From Paracoccaceae bacterium (GTDB lineage: Bacteria; Pseudomonadota; Alphaproteobacteria; Rhodobacterales; Rhodobacteraceae): 45,069 bases of DNA. The stretch spans positions 1 to 45,069 of the forward strand of contig CANJQT010000018.1 of the NCBI GenBank assembly GCA_947476475.1, in the 5' to 3' direction. Position numbers and translations under genes: made by a program. The stretch's first letter is position 1, and every line of letters begins with the position of its first letter. Below are positions 1-7,736 of the stretch, piece by piece. The notes under the pieces are model-generated. The model was not told the origin of the DNA. It saw only the letters and a program-made list of their open reading frames with translations, and made no database searches.

Positions 1-1
1 G

Positions 2-289
2 GTGGCCCCGCCCTTCAAGCAGGTCGAGTTCGACATCATGTATGGCGAAGGCATTTCGAAGACGGGCGAACTGGTTGACCTTGGCGTCAAGGCTGGCGTC
101 GTCGAAAAATCCGGTGCCTGGTATTCGTTTGGTGACGAGCGGATCGGGCAGGGGCGCGAAAATGCCAAGCAGTTTCTGAAAGACAATCCCGCCGTCGCCC
201 AGGCCATCGAAGACAAGATCCGCGCGGGCCATGGGCTTGATTTCACTGCCGCCCCCGAAGAGGGCGATGCGGATGTGATGGAAGCCTGA
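2..289 (+). CDS. recA: Recombinase RecA, C-terminal fragment
   Basis: This is the 3' end of recA; the gene begins before the window, so the first in-frame GTG here is internal. The 95 visible residues match the end of the RecA core and its C-terminal domain: a segment reading [19 protein letters not shown], then a region with [22 protein letters not shown] and an acidic tail ending in DADVMEA. RecA forms an ATP-dependent filament on single-stranded DNA, drives strand exchange and triggers LexA self-cleavage. The acidic tail is typical of the family and modulates DNA binding. A strong terminator follows 24 bases after the stop. Identification is secure although the Walker motifs lie outside the window. 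Confidence 0.95.
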   Translation: MAPPFKQVEFDIMYGEGISKTGELVDLGVKAGVVEKSGAWYSFGDERIGQGRENAKQFLKDNPAVAQAIEDKIRAGHGLDFTAAPEEGDADVMEA

Positions 290-313
290 TCGCTTTCAGC
301 AAGATGGGACGAC

Positions 314-342
314 AAAAAGGCCGGGTCAGTCCCGGCCTTTTT
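314..342 (+). terminator. Rho-independent terminator of recA
   Basis: A perfect 12-bp stem, AAAAAGGCCGGG at 314-325 and CCCGGCCTTTTT at 331-342, encloses the loop TCAGT. The right arm ends in a T run, and the A run on the left arm makes the element bidirectional. It can therefore also end transcripts of the oxidase gene converging from the right. Confidence 0.92.
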
Positions 343-359
343 GCATTGGGCAAGCGGCT

Positions 360-1745
360 TTAGCGCCCAGTCAGCCAGTTGCCGATGGCGGCAAGCCGCG
401 AAGGGCCGGTCTTGTGGCGCATTTCACTGCGGTCGGCAGCATTCAAAAGCGCATACATGCCCTGCACACCAAGCCAGCGGAAAGGTTCGGGTTCCCATTT
501 GCGGACCTTGCGGTTGACCCAGGGCAATTCGGTCAGATCGGTTGTCTGGTCGCGCGCCAAATCGGCGAGTGTCCGGCCAGCAAGGTTGGATGTTGAAACG
601 CCAACTCCGACATAGCCGCCAGCCCAACCGATGCCGGTCGTGGCATCCAACCCCACGGTGGCGCACCAGTCACGCGGCACCCCCAAAACCCCGCACCAGG
701 CATGGTCGATAGCCACATCCCTTGCCGCCGGAAAATGCCGGTGCAGGATGGAAATCAGGCGGCGGATGGTTTCCGGGTCGGGGGTTCCGGCCGCATCCAC
801 CGCAGAGCCGAACCGATAGGGCAGGCCGCGCCCGCCGACCGCGATGCGCCCTTCGCGGGTGCGTTGGCAATAACAGTAGGCATTCATGAAATCGCCAAGA
901 ATTTCATGACCATGCCAGCCGATCTTGTCCCAGACCTCTGGGGGAAGCGGTGCCGTGACGATTTGCGCGGAGTTCAGTGGCAGCCATTCGCGTTTCAGTC
1001 CCGGCAGGGTGGCGGTGAAACCTTCGGTGCAGCGCAGGATCTTCGTGGCGCGCACCCGACCATGGCGAGTGGTGACAAGCCCTGGCGCCATGGCAATCAC
1101 CTCAGTGCCTTCGGCGATGGTGACGCCAAGCGCCTCGACCGCAGCGGCGAGGCCGCGCACAAGTTTGGCGGGCTGCACGCGCGCCACGCCAGAGACGATC
1201 ATCCCGCCGAGGGTGCCGGGAATATTGACCCGGTCTTTGGCGTCTTGCGCGCCGATCTGATAGACGCGTTCGTCTTCGCCCCATTGACGGCGGTGGGCGA
1301 CCTCTTGGCTCAGGCGGGCCATCTGGGCGGGATTGGTGGCCACCATCAGTTCGTCGGTGCGGCGGATGTCGGCGTCGATGCCTTCGGCGTTGGCCACGCG
1401 GATCACTTCATCGACGGTGCCGTTCATGGCGTTAACCATGTCGCGCACCGGGCCTTCGCCCCGGTCTGCGGCATAGCGTTCCTGCGTCCAGGCGAAGCCG
1501 CCGGTCAGCCATCCGCCATTGCGTCCGGATGCACCGAAGCCGGCAAATTCCTTTTCGACGATGAGCACGTTCAGGCCGGGATCGGCCTTTTTGAGGTAGT
1601 AGGCGGTCCACAACCCGGTATAGCCCGCGCCGACGATGCAGACATCCACCTGGCGATCACCCGGCAGGGCCGGGCGCTTGGCCGGCAGCCCGCCGATGTC
1701 GCGATACCAAAATGAGACTTCCCCGACATGATTGGGCGCCTGCAT
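360..1745 (-). CDS. FAD-dependent oxidoreductase, DAO family (PuuB-like)
   Basis: A 461-residue flavoprotein of the glycine/D-amino-acid oxidase family, closest in layout to gamma-glutamylputrescine oxidase (PuuB). The dinucleotide-binding motif GAGYTG lies at about residues 39-44, followed by the ribose-binding acidic residue in LIVEKE near 64 and the conserved GASGRNGGW at 71-79. A glycine-rich GYVGVGVST segment near the C-terminus is the second FAD contact. Such enzymes oxidise the C-N bond of amines or amino acids to give an imine and hydrogen peroxide, usually in the cytoplasm. The start is supported by GGAGG a few bases upstream. No polyamine or amino-acid catabolic genes flank it, so the substrate cannot be assigned. 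It runs convergently towards recA. Confidence 0.85.
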   Translation of the reverse strand: MQAPNHVGEVSFWYRDIGGLPAKRPALPGDRQVDVCIVGAGYTGLWTAYYLKKADPGLNVLIVEKEFAGFGASGRNGGWLTGGFAWTQERYAADRGEGPVRDMVNAMNGTVDEVIRVANAEGIDADIRRTDELMVATNPAQMARLSQEVAHRRQWGEDERVYQIGAQDAKDRVNIPGTLGGMIVSGVARVQPAKLVRGLAAAVEALGVTIAEGTEVIAMAPGLVTTRHGRVRATKILRCTEGFTATLPGLKREWLPLNSAQIVTAPLPPEVWDKIGWHGHEILGDFMNAYCYCQRTREGRIAVGGRGLPYRFGSAVDAAGTPDPETIRRLISILHRHFPAARDVAIDHAWCGVLGVPRDWCATVGLDATTGIGWAGGYVGVGVSTSNLAGRTLADLARDQTTDLTELPWVNRKVRKWEPEPFRWLGVQGMYALLNAADRSEMRHKTGPSRLAAIGNWLTGR

Positions 1746-1806
1746 GTTTTCCTCCGCTTTTGTGCCAGGTTAGCGGCCAAACGGCACAAAGGCGAGGGGA
1801 ACGGGA

Positions 1807-1882
1807 TGGTAGGCCCGGAGGGACTCGAACCCCCAACCAAGGCGTTATGAGCGCCCTGCTCTGACCATTGAGCTACAGGCCC
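1807..1882 (-). tRNA. tRNA with CAT anticodon (tRNA-Ile2 likely, or tRNA-Met)
   Basis: A complete 76-nt tRNA on the minus strand with encoded CCA at 1807-1809. The acceptor arm GGGCCTG pairs with CGGGCCT, with two G-T wobbles. The D-arm region has AGCTCAATGGTCAGAGC, the anticodon loop is CTCATAA (anticodon CAT), and the T arm has GGTTCGAGTCC. The body, with GGGCG/CGCCT anticodon stem and CTCATAA loop, resembles the lysidine-modified tRNA-Ile2 that reads AUA more than the elongator tRNA-Met, but automated tools often call it Met. Initiator Met is unlikely because the three G-C pairs typical of its anticodon stem are absent. Confidence 0.93.
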
Positions 1883-1893
1883 GTCCGCGGTCA

Positions 1894-1921
1894 TGCCTAG
1901 CAGAAAGCTGCCCGACGTCAA
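1894..1921 (-). promoter_or_regulatory. Candidate promoter of the CAT tRNA
   Basis: On the minus strand TTGACG (1916-1921) is followed 16 bases later by TAGGCA (1894-1899), itself preceded by TGC, which gives an extended -10 look. The -10 sits 11 bases before the tRNA 5' end, a spacing usual for stable-RNA genes. The -35 is strong and the -10 is imperfect. Confidence 0.45.
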
Positions 1922-2022
1922 CCACGGGACATGCCAGATTGCGCACAGGAAGGCACGTTGTAGCCGCCGTGACAATCGGGTAATGGGCCGAAAGACCTGC
2001 CGCGCTGCCACAGGAGGATTCC

Positions 2023-3069
2023 ATGACCGACCGGAAAGAGGGGCTTACCTATGCCGATGCGGGCGTCGATATCGACGCTGGAAACGCGTTGGTCGAACGG
2101 ATCAAGCCTGCGGCAAAGCGCACGATCCGGCCCGGTTCCATGTCCGGGTTAGGCGGTTTCGGGGCTTTGTTTGACCTGAAGGGCGCAGGCTACAAGGATC
2201 CGATTCTGGTGGCAGCGACCGACGGGGTGGGTACCAAGCTGCGGATTGCGATCGATACGGGGAATGTCGATACCATCGGTATTGACCTGGTTGCGATGTG
2301 CGTCAACGACCTGGTTTGTCAGGGTGCCGAGCCGCTGTTCTTTCTGGATTACTTTGCGACCGGCAAGTTGAATGTTGATGAGGCGACGCGCATAATCAAT
2401 GGTATTGCCGCAGGGTGCGAACAATCCGGTTGCGCCCTGATCGGCGGCGAGACTGCGGAAATGCCGGGCATGTATCACAAGGGCGACTTCGATCTGGCGG
2501 GCTTTGCCGTGGGCGCCATGGAGCGGGGGAGCGATCTGCCGCATGGCGTGGTCGAGGGTGACGTGCTTTTGGGTCTGGCCTCGAACGGAGTTCATTCGAA
2601 CGGCTACAGTTTCGTGCGCAAGGTGGTCGAACTTTCGGGGCTGGGCTGGGATGCGCCGTCGCCGTTTGGTGCCGGCACGTTGGGCGCGGCGCTGTTGGCG
2701 CCCACCCGGCTCTATGTGAAGCAGGCTTTGGCGGCGGTGCGCGCGGGGGGCGTGCACGCGTTGGCGCACATCACTGGTGGCGGATTGACGGAAAACCCGC
2801 CGCGCGTGGTGCCCGAGGGGCTGGCCTGCGAGATTGACCTTTCCACTTGGTCGTTGCCGCCGGTGTTTCGCTGGCTGTCAGAAACAGCGGGCATGTCGCA
2901 GGCGGAATTGCTGAAAACCTTCAACTGCGGCATCGGAATGGTTGCGGTGGTATCGGCGGACCGCGCGGAAGCGATCGCAGGACTTTTGCGGACCGAAGGC
3001 GAGACGGTCGTCAACCTTGGGCGAATTGTTCAGGGTGCCGGTGTGATCTACAAGGGTCAACTTGCATGA
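2023..3069 (+). CDS. purM: Phosphoribosylformylglycinamidine cyclo-ligase (AIR synthetase)
   Basis: PurM closes the ring of FGAM in an ATP-dependent step to give 5-aminoimidazole ribonucleotide, the fifth step of de novo purine synthesis, in the cytoplasm. The 348 residues match the family length. Conserved segments are GGFGALFDL at 44-52, ATDGVGTKL at 65-73, [20 protein letters not shown] at 91-110, GGETAEMPG at 141-149 and the [13 protein letters not shown] loop near 190-200. A strong AGGAGG lies 8 bases before the ATG. Its stop overlaps the purN start in ATGA, so the two are translationally coupled, the usual arrangement in alphaproteobacteria. Confidence 0.97.
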   Translation: MTDRKEGLTYADAGVDIDAGNALVERIKPAAKRTIRPGSMSGLGGFGALFDLKGAGYKDPILVAATDGVGTKLRIAIDTGNVDTIGIDLVAMCVNDLVCQGAEPLFFLDYFATGKLNVDEATRIINGIAAGCEQSGCALIGGETAEMPGMYHKGDFDLAGFAVGAMERGSDLPHGVVEGDVLLGLASNGVHSNGYSFVRKVVELSGLGWDAPSPFGAGTLGAALLAPTRLYVKQALAAVRAGGVHALAHITGGGLTENPPRVVPEGLACEIDLSTWSLPPVFRWLSETAGMSQAELLKTFNCGIGMVAVVSADRAEAIAGLLRTEGETVVNLGRIVQGAGVIYKGQLA

Positions 3070-3653
3070 AGCGCGTCGCCATCCTGATTTCCGGGGGTGG
3101 GTCGAACATGGTGGCCTTGGCTGCCAGCATGAAGGGGGATCACCCGGCGCGGGTGGTTCTGGTTGCCTCGAATGACCCGGGTGCGACGGGGCTGGAGCGC
3201 GCCCATACTTTGGGCCTGCCGACGGTTGCGGTGGATCACCGGCCTTACGGGCAGAATCGGGCGGCCTTTGAGGATGCGCTGATGGCGCATCTGTTGATGG
3301 CCAAGCCCGACATCATTTGCCTTGCCGGTTTCATGCGGGTGCTGACGCCGGCCTTTGTGGAAGCGTTCCGGGGGCGGATGCTGAACATTCATCCATCACT
3401 TTTGCCCAAGTACCCCGGCTTGCATACACATGAACGCGCGCTGGCCGCAGGCGATACCGAGGCAGGCTGCACCGTGCATGAGGTCACGCCGGTTCTGGAC
3501 GACGGACCGATCCTTGGTCAGGCGCGGGTGCCTGTGTTGCCCGGCGACACCGCCGCAACCCTGGCAGCACGGGTGCTGACCCGTGAACATCAGCTTTACC
3601 CCGCAGTTTTGCGGCGCTTTGCGGCGGGTGAGCGGGGCATTCTGATGCTCTGA
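3066..3653 (+). CDS. purN: Phosphoribosylglycinamide formyltransferase
   Basis: PurN transfers a formyl group from 10-formyltetrahydrofolate to glycinamide ribonucleotide, the third step of purine synthesis. The 195-residue product has the phosphate-binding loop SGGGSN near residues 9-14 and the catalytic triad of the family: N107 and H109 in LNIHPSLLP, and D145 in VLDDGPI. The chosen ATG overlaps the purM stop as ATGA. An open frame extends further upstream, but that would run deep into purM and add a sequence with no family resemblance. No clear terminator follows; a 153-base gap separates it from rnd. Confidence 0.97.
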   Translation: MKRVAILISGGGSNMVALAASMKGDHPARVVLVASNDPGATGLERAHTLGLPTVAVDHRPYGQNRAAFEDALMAHLLMAKPDIICLAGFMRVLTPAFVEAFRGRMLNIHPSLLPKYPGLHTHERALAAGDTEAGCTVHEVTPVLDDGPILGQARVPVLPGDTAATLAARVLTREHQLYPAVLRRFAAGERGILML

Positions 3654-3806
3654 TCAGGGTTTTCTGCAAAATCCGGTCATGGGATACTTACCTAAGACCA
3701 AAGCGCAACAGTCATGGCTTCCTGATCCTGGCTCTCTTTCAATGCCGGCGAAGCTTGCTTATCAATTTTCCATCGGCGGGATGACCCCGCGACATGCAGG
3801 AAGAAT

Positions 3807-4961
3807 ATGAAAACGATTACAACGACCGAAGAGCTGGCGCAGTTTTGTGAAGCGGCGAGGAACCAGCCCTATGTGACGATTGATACCGAGTTCCTGCGTG
3901 AGCGGACCTATTATTCGAAGCTTTGCCTTTTGCAGATGGCGTTGCCGGGCAAGACAGGAGAGGCGGTTCTTGTCGATCCGCTGGTTGACAATCTGTCGAT
4001 GGAGCCACTTTATGACCTGTTCCGCCATGAAGCCACGGTCAAGGTGTTTCATGCCGCCCGCCAGGATCTTGAGATCTTCTTTGTAGAGGGAAAGGTCTTT
4101 CCTAAACCCTTGTTCGACACGCAGGTGGCCGCAATGGTCTGCGGGTTTGGCGAACAGGTCGGGTATGAAACCCTGGTGAAGAAGATCGCCAAGGAGAATC
4201 TGGATAAATCGTCGCGCTTTACCGATTGGTCGCGCCGGCCGCTTTCGGAAGCGCAGCTGACCTATGCGCTGGCGGATGTGACCCATTTGCGGGTCATTTA
4301 TGAATTTTTGAGCCGCGAACTGGCGCGTTCGGGGCGGCAGCGGTGGGTTGAGGAAGAGATCGCCATTCTTGTCGATCCCGAAACCTATATTACCAGACCG
4401 ACCGAGGCGTGGGAAAAGGTGAAGACCCGCACCACATCAGGGCGTTTCATGGCGCTAGTCAAGGAGTTGGCGCGGTTTCGCGAGGATTATGCCCAGTCGC
4501 GCGATGTGCCGCGGTCGCGGGTCTACAAGGATGACGCGCTGCTGGAGCTGGCTTCGACCCGGCCAACCACCATCGAGGAGTTGGGTCGTTCGCGCCTGCT
4601 GATGCGTGAAGGGCGCAAGGCGGATATTGCCGAAGGGATTCTGAACGCGGTCAAGGCGGGCATGGAGATGAAGCCCGAGGATTTTCCGAAAGTGGATACG
4701 TCGCGCGAACAGTTGCAGGTCAATACCGCATTGGCAGACCTGCTGCGGGTTCTGCTGAAGGCCAAATCCGAAGAGGCGGGCGTGGCGCCGAAGCTGATTG
4801 CTGCGACGTCAGAGCTTGACGCTTTGTCGGCAGGGCAACGCGATCTGCCCATGCTGCATGGCTGGCGCAAGGAAGTCTTTGGCGACGACGCCCTGCGGTT
4901 GTGCCGGGGAGAGATTGCCTTGTCGGCGGCTGGTGGTTCGGTGCGGGTGGTGACAGTCTGA
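3807..4961 (+). CDS. rnd: Ribonuclease D
   Basis: A 384-residue 3'-5' exoribonuclease of the DEDD family that trims tRNA precursors and other structured RNAs. Exo I is visible as D26 and E28 in TIDTEF, Exo II as the aspartate D87 in FHAARQD, and Exo III as Y153-ALA-D157 in LTYALADV. This is the DEDDy arrangement. The C-terminal half (about 210-290) fits an HRDC nucleic-acid-binding domain, with YAQSRDVPRSRVYKDDALLE-like sequence. AGGAAG lies upstream of the ATG. It is a single gene, converging on the lipoprotein gene at 4968. Confidence 0.95.
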   Translation: MKTITTTEELAQFCEAARNQPYVTIDTEFLRERTYYSKLCLLQMALPGKTGEAVLVDPLVDNLSMEPLYDLFRHEATVKVFHAARQDLEIFFVEGKVFPKPLFDTQVAAMVCGFGEQVGYETLVKKIAKENLDKSSRFTDWSRRPLSEAQLTYALADVTHLRVIYEFLSRELARSGRQRWVEEEIAILVDPETYITRPTEAWEKVKTRTTSGRFMALVKELARFREDYAQSRDVPRSRVYKDDALLELASTRPTTIEELGRSRLLMREGRKADIAEGILNAVKAGMEMKPEDFPKVDTSREQLQVNTALADLLRVLLKAKSEEAGVAPKLIAATSELDALSAGQRDLPMLHGWRKEVFGDDALRLCRGEIALSAAGGSVRVVTV

Positions 4962-4967
4962 CGGAGT

Positions 4968-5444
4968 TCAACGCCCGCTTGACAGGCTGTTGGTTTCGCC
5001 TTGGACGACGATCTTTGTTGCGGACTCAAGCCGTTGATCTGAAACGAAAATACCTGCGGTCAGGATCCGCGACTGTGGGGTAGATACACGCGTGTCGGCA
5101 AAAGGCTGATAGACAAGGAACCGATAGGTCAGCACGCCGTTTTCGTCGGGACGACCATGGGTTTCCGACACGAGTTCGGCCTTCCACCAACCTTGGGTCG
5201 GCGGCAAGCCTGAAGCGCGCACGATCGCGCCGCCATGCGCCTGTTCCACTTCGAGTTCGGTCACCTCGGCAATCAGTTGGCGGCCATCGGCTGCCTCGTT
5301 GGGGTTCAACGTCGCGGTGGTGGCTTGGCGCCGCGAGCGGCCGAACCAGTTGAACGGGTTCAGTCTGCTGTCGCGGATCCGCCCGCAGCTTGCCAGCCCG
5401 GCGGGCAGGGCGAGTGTCATCAAAAGGGCGGTGCGGCGGTTCAT
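4968..5444 (-). CDS. Small outer-membrane-type lipoprotein of unknown function
   Basis: A 158-residue protein starting MNRRTALLMTLALPAG and continuing to a lipobox LASC at about residues 17-20, so it should be exported, lipidated and cleaved before the cysteine. The rest is soluble: a basic stretch (FGRSRRQATT), then a compact domain with tryptophan-rich GWWKAELVSE and a YRFLVYQPF strand pattern. I cannot name the family. The open frame continues upstream, but AGGGAG just before this ATG and the signal peptide decide the start. It converges on rnd with only 6 bases between the stops and is divergent from the sufE-type gene. Confidence 0.8.
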   Translation of the reverse strand: MNRRTALLMTLALPAGLASCGRIRDSRLNPFNWFGRSRRQATTATLNPNEAADGRQLIAEVTELEVEQAHGGAIVRASGLPPTQGWWKAELVSETHGRPDENGVLTYRFLVYQPFADTRVSTPQSRILTAGIFVSDQRLESATKIVVQGETNSLSSGR

Positions 5445-5563
5445 GAGGGACTCCCTGTTCCTACGCAATCTGGGTAGCCCATTCAGCGGGCGCTGAAAAG
5501 GGGAGGGTTCTGGACCTTGCGCCCTGAAGTGACTACCTGAGAGCAACAAGACCGGAGCACGAG

Positions 5564-5989
5564 ATGGCCAGCGCTGCCTTTGAAGATATTGCCGATACGT
5601 TTGCCTTCCTCGAGGACTGGGAAGACCGTTACCGGCATCTGATCGAACTGGGCAAGGCCATGCCGCCTTTGGACGATGCCTTCCGCGTTCCGGCAACCAA
5701 GGTGGAGGGCTGTGCGAGCCAAGTCTGGCTTTTGCCCCGGATCGAGGGGCAGGGTGCCGCCGCGCGGTTTGATTTTCAGGGCGAAAGCGATGCATTGATC
5801 GTGCGCGGGCTGATTGCCGTGCTGCACGCGCTTTATGCGGGCCTGACGCCCGCAGAGGTTCTGGCCGTTGATGCCGGTGCGGAACTGAAGCGCCTGGGAT
5901 TGGACGAACACCTTTCGGCGCAACGATCCAACGGGGTGCGCGCGATGGTGGGGCGGATCCGCAAGCTTGCCACCGAAGCGCAGGAATGA
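5564..5989 (+). CDS. sufE: SufE family sulfur acceptor
   Basis: SufE accepts persulfide sulfur from a cysteine desulfurase (SufS) and passes it to the SufBCD scaffold for Fe-S cluster assembly. The 141-residue product has the family length and the acceptor cysteine C50 in TKVEGCASQVWL, the position seen in characterised SufE proteins. The C-terminal part has the IVRGLIAVLHALYAGLTPAEV helix pair usual in the family. It stands alone here; no suf operon is in the window. The two neighbours are unrelated lipoprotein genes. Confidence 0.92.
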   Translation: MASAAFEDIADTFAFLEDWEDRYRHLIELGKAMPPLDDAFRVPATKVEGCASQVWLLPRIEGQGAAARFDFQGESDALIVRGLIAVLHALYAGLTPAEVLAVDAGAELKRLGLDEHLSAQRSNGVRAMVGRIRKLATEAQE

Positions 5990-6036
5990 TCTGTGGGCTG
6001 GTCTTTGCTCAGGCCTGCGGTGGATGAAAGCCCAGC

Positions 6037-6065
6037 GTGACATGAGTGGGGCGATCGACTATAGA
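6037..6065 (+). promoter_or_regulatory. Candidate promoter for the SYLF lipoprotein gene
   Basis: GTGACA (6037-6042) and TATAGA (6060-6065) are separated by 17 bases, a good match to a housekeeping sigma promoter. The -10 lies 53 bases before the ATG at 6119. Confidence 0.4.
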
Positions 6066-6118
6066 TAGAGGCAGGCTGGGGGTTTACACCGGCATAGTCA
6101 TATATCTTGGGGACGAGC

Positions 6119-6676
6119 ATGACCCTTATATCCAGACGTGGACTGATCTTGGCAGGTGGTGCAAGCCTTGGGCTTGCCGCTTGTGGCAACGGTGTTGGCA
6201 GCAATGGCGCGGTCAAGATCGATGCGCGCGTTGATGCTACACGCGACTATATGCGCAGCAATTTCCCCAAGGCGTCCCAAGAGCTTTCGCAGGCGGCGGG
6301 TGTCCTTTACATGCCGCTGATCACTGAGGCGGGCTTCATGTTCGGGGGGGCGTTCGGGCGCGGGGCGCTGCGGATCAATGACGTGAGCGTGGATTACTAT
6401 TCGGCGGCTCAGGCGAGCTGGGGCCTTCAGATCGGCGCACAGCAATATGCGCATGTACTTTTGTTCATGACTCAGGATGCCTTGGCCCGGTTCCGCGCGG
6501 CAGAGGGCTGGGAGGCCGGGGCAGACGTGACCTATGCCTTGCCGACGGGTGGCGAAGAGGCGGGGGTAGCGACGACAACCACCCAGGCGCCGGTGATCGC
6601 CTATGTTTTCGGTCAGGCCGGTCTGATTGCCGGGGCGACGCTGAAAGGCACGAAATATACCCGCATCATTCCCTGA
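6119..6676 (+). CDS. Lipoprotein with SYLF (Ysc84-like) lipid-binding domain
   Basis: A 185-residue exported lipoprotein. The N-terminus MTLISRRGLILAGGASLGLAAC gives a signal peptide with a paired-arginine start and lipobox LAAC, with the lipidated cysteine at 22. The remainder matches the SYLF/Ysc84 fold: an early ASQELSQAAGVLYMPLITEAGFMFGG segment, a YYSAAQASWGLQIGAQQ core, and a late VIAYVFGQAGLIAGATLKG repeat-like strand. Family members bind phosphoinositides or other lipids in eukaryotes; the bacterial role is unclear. An in-frame TTG twelve bases upstream is possible, but ATG gives the better signal peptide. A composite hairpin element follows at 6699. Confidence 0.85.
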   Translation: MTLISRRGLILAGGASLGLAACGNGVGSNGAVKIDARVDATRDYMRSNFPKASQELSQAAGVLYMPLITEAGFMFGGAFGRGALRINDVSVDYYSAAQASWGLQIGAQQYAHVLLFMTQDALARFRAAEGWEAGADVTYALPTGGEEAGVATTTTQAPVIAYVFGQAGLIAGATLKGTKYTRIIP

Positions 6677-6698
6677 CCTTGCGCGGTTCGGGGGGCAG

Positions 6699-6753
6699 GC
6701 GAGAGGGCTATCTGCCCTCTCGCGCTCTCCCGAGGATATTTCAGGACAGAAAA
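6699..6753 (+). repeat. Intergenic hairpin plus GAGGATATTT element, copy 1
   Basis: A perfect 10-bp stem, GCGAGAGGGC (6699-6708) with GCCCTCTCGC (6714-6723), is followed by GAGGATATTT (6732-6741) and CAGGACAGAAAA. A second copy with a different stem but the same layout is at 24207. It lies between two converging genes and may act as a terminator or transcript 3' stabiliser. Confidence 0.6.
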
Positions 6754-6762
6754 TACGGCTGT

Positions 6763-7635
6763 TCAGCCCAGCGACCGCAGGCGCGCTAACAAGCTGGATG
6801 TGTCCCAGCGCCCGCCGCCAAGTTTCTGCACATCCTTGTAGAACTGATCCACCAGTGCGGTCACCGGCAGGCTTGCGCCGTTTTCATTTGCGGTCGACAG
6901 GCAGATGCCCAGATCCTTGCGCATCCAGTCAACGGCAAAGCCGAAGTCGAACTTGCCTTCGGCCATGGTCTTGTGGCGGTTGGCCATCTGCCAGCTTCCG
7001 GCAGCGCCCTGGCTGATCACTTCGACCAGATCGGGGATGTCGAGGCCGGCTTTTTCGGCGAAATGGAGTCCTTCGGCCAAGCCCTGAACCAGGCCCGCGA
7101 TGCAGATCTGATTGACCATCTTGGCCAGCTGCCCCGCGCCCGTCGGCCCAAGCCGTTTGCAGATGCGCGCATAGGCCTGAATGATGGGTTCGGCGGCGCC
7201 GTATGGCGCCTCGTCGCCGCCGCACATCACCGACAGCACCCCGTTTTCGGCACCGGCCTGCCCGCCCGACATAGGCGCGTCGACATAGCCGAGGCCGAGC
7301 GCGGCGGCTTCGGCGGCAAGTTCGCGGGTGACCTTGGCCGAAACGGTCGTGTGATCAACGAAGATCGCGCCCTTTGTCATCCCGGCAAAGGCCCCATCGG
7401 CACCCCGGCAGACTGCCCGCAGATCGTCGTCGTTGCCCACGCAGGCCATCACGAAATCGGCGTCTTTGGCGGCTTCGGCGGCGGTGGCGGCCTTTTTCCC
7501 GTTGTGGCGGGCAACCCAGGCATCGGCTTTCGACGGGGTCCGGTTCCAGACGGTGACTGCATGGCCTCTGGCCGCAAGATGGCCCGCCATCGGAAAGCCC
7601 ATCACGCCAAGGCCAAGAAACGCCAGTTTCGCCAT
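6763..7635 (-). CDS. NAD(P)-dependent beta-hydroxyacid dehydrogenase (HIBADH family)
   Basis: A 290-residue member of the 3-hydroxyisobutyrate / tartronate semialdehyde / glyoxylate-succinate-semialdehyde reductase family. The Rossmann motif GLGVMG is at residues 8-13, the substrate-binding DAPMSGG at 119-125, and the catalytic lysine K172 in GQLAKMVNQ with N175 nearby. It should interconvert a short beta-hydroxyacid and its semialdehyde with NAD(P). Family members differ in substrate by few residues, so I do not give a symbol. The WNRTPSK segment after the second strand, with Arg at 32, leans towards NADP. It is a single gene, divergent from the acylase gene. Confidence 0.9.
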   Translation of the reverse strand: MAKLAFLGLGVMGFPMAGHLAARGHAVTVWNRTPSKADAWVARHNGKKAATAAEAAKDADFVMACVGNDDDLRAVCRGADGAFAGMTKGAIFVDHTTVSAKVTRELAAEAAALGLGYVDAPMSGGQAGAENGVLSVMCGGDEAPYGAAEPIIQAYARICKRLGPTGAGQLAKMVNQICIAGLVQGLAEGLHFAEKAGLDIPDLVEVISQGAAGSWQMANRHKTMAEGKFDFGFAVDWMRKDLGICLSTANENGASLPVTALVDQFYKDVQKLGGGRWDTSSLLARLRSLG

Positions 7636-7736
7636 TCGGGTCTCCTCGGATCATTGCGATTTTTCTTCAAGTCCCGTAGTTAACCGGCCTGCCCCCGTCG
7701 TCAACCCCGTCGCTTCCTGCGGCTTGTCCTTCACTT

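Noticed and set aside
702-1715. 337-codon open frame antisense to the FAD oxidase
   Set aside because: Mirror frame of a well-supported gene in GC-rich DNA; composition is rich in His, Asp and Arg with no motif.
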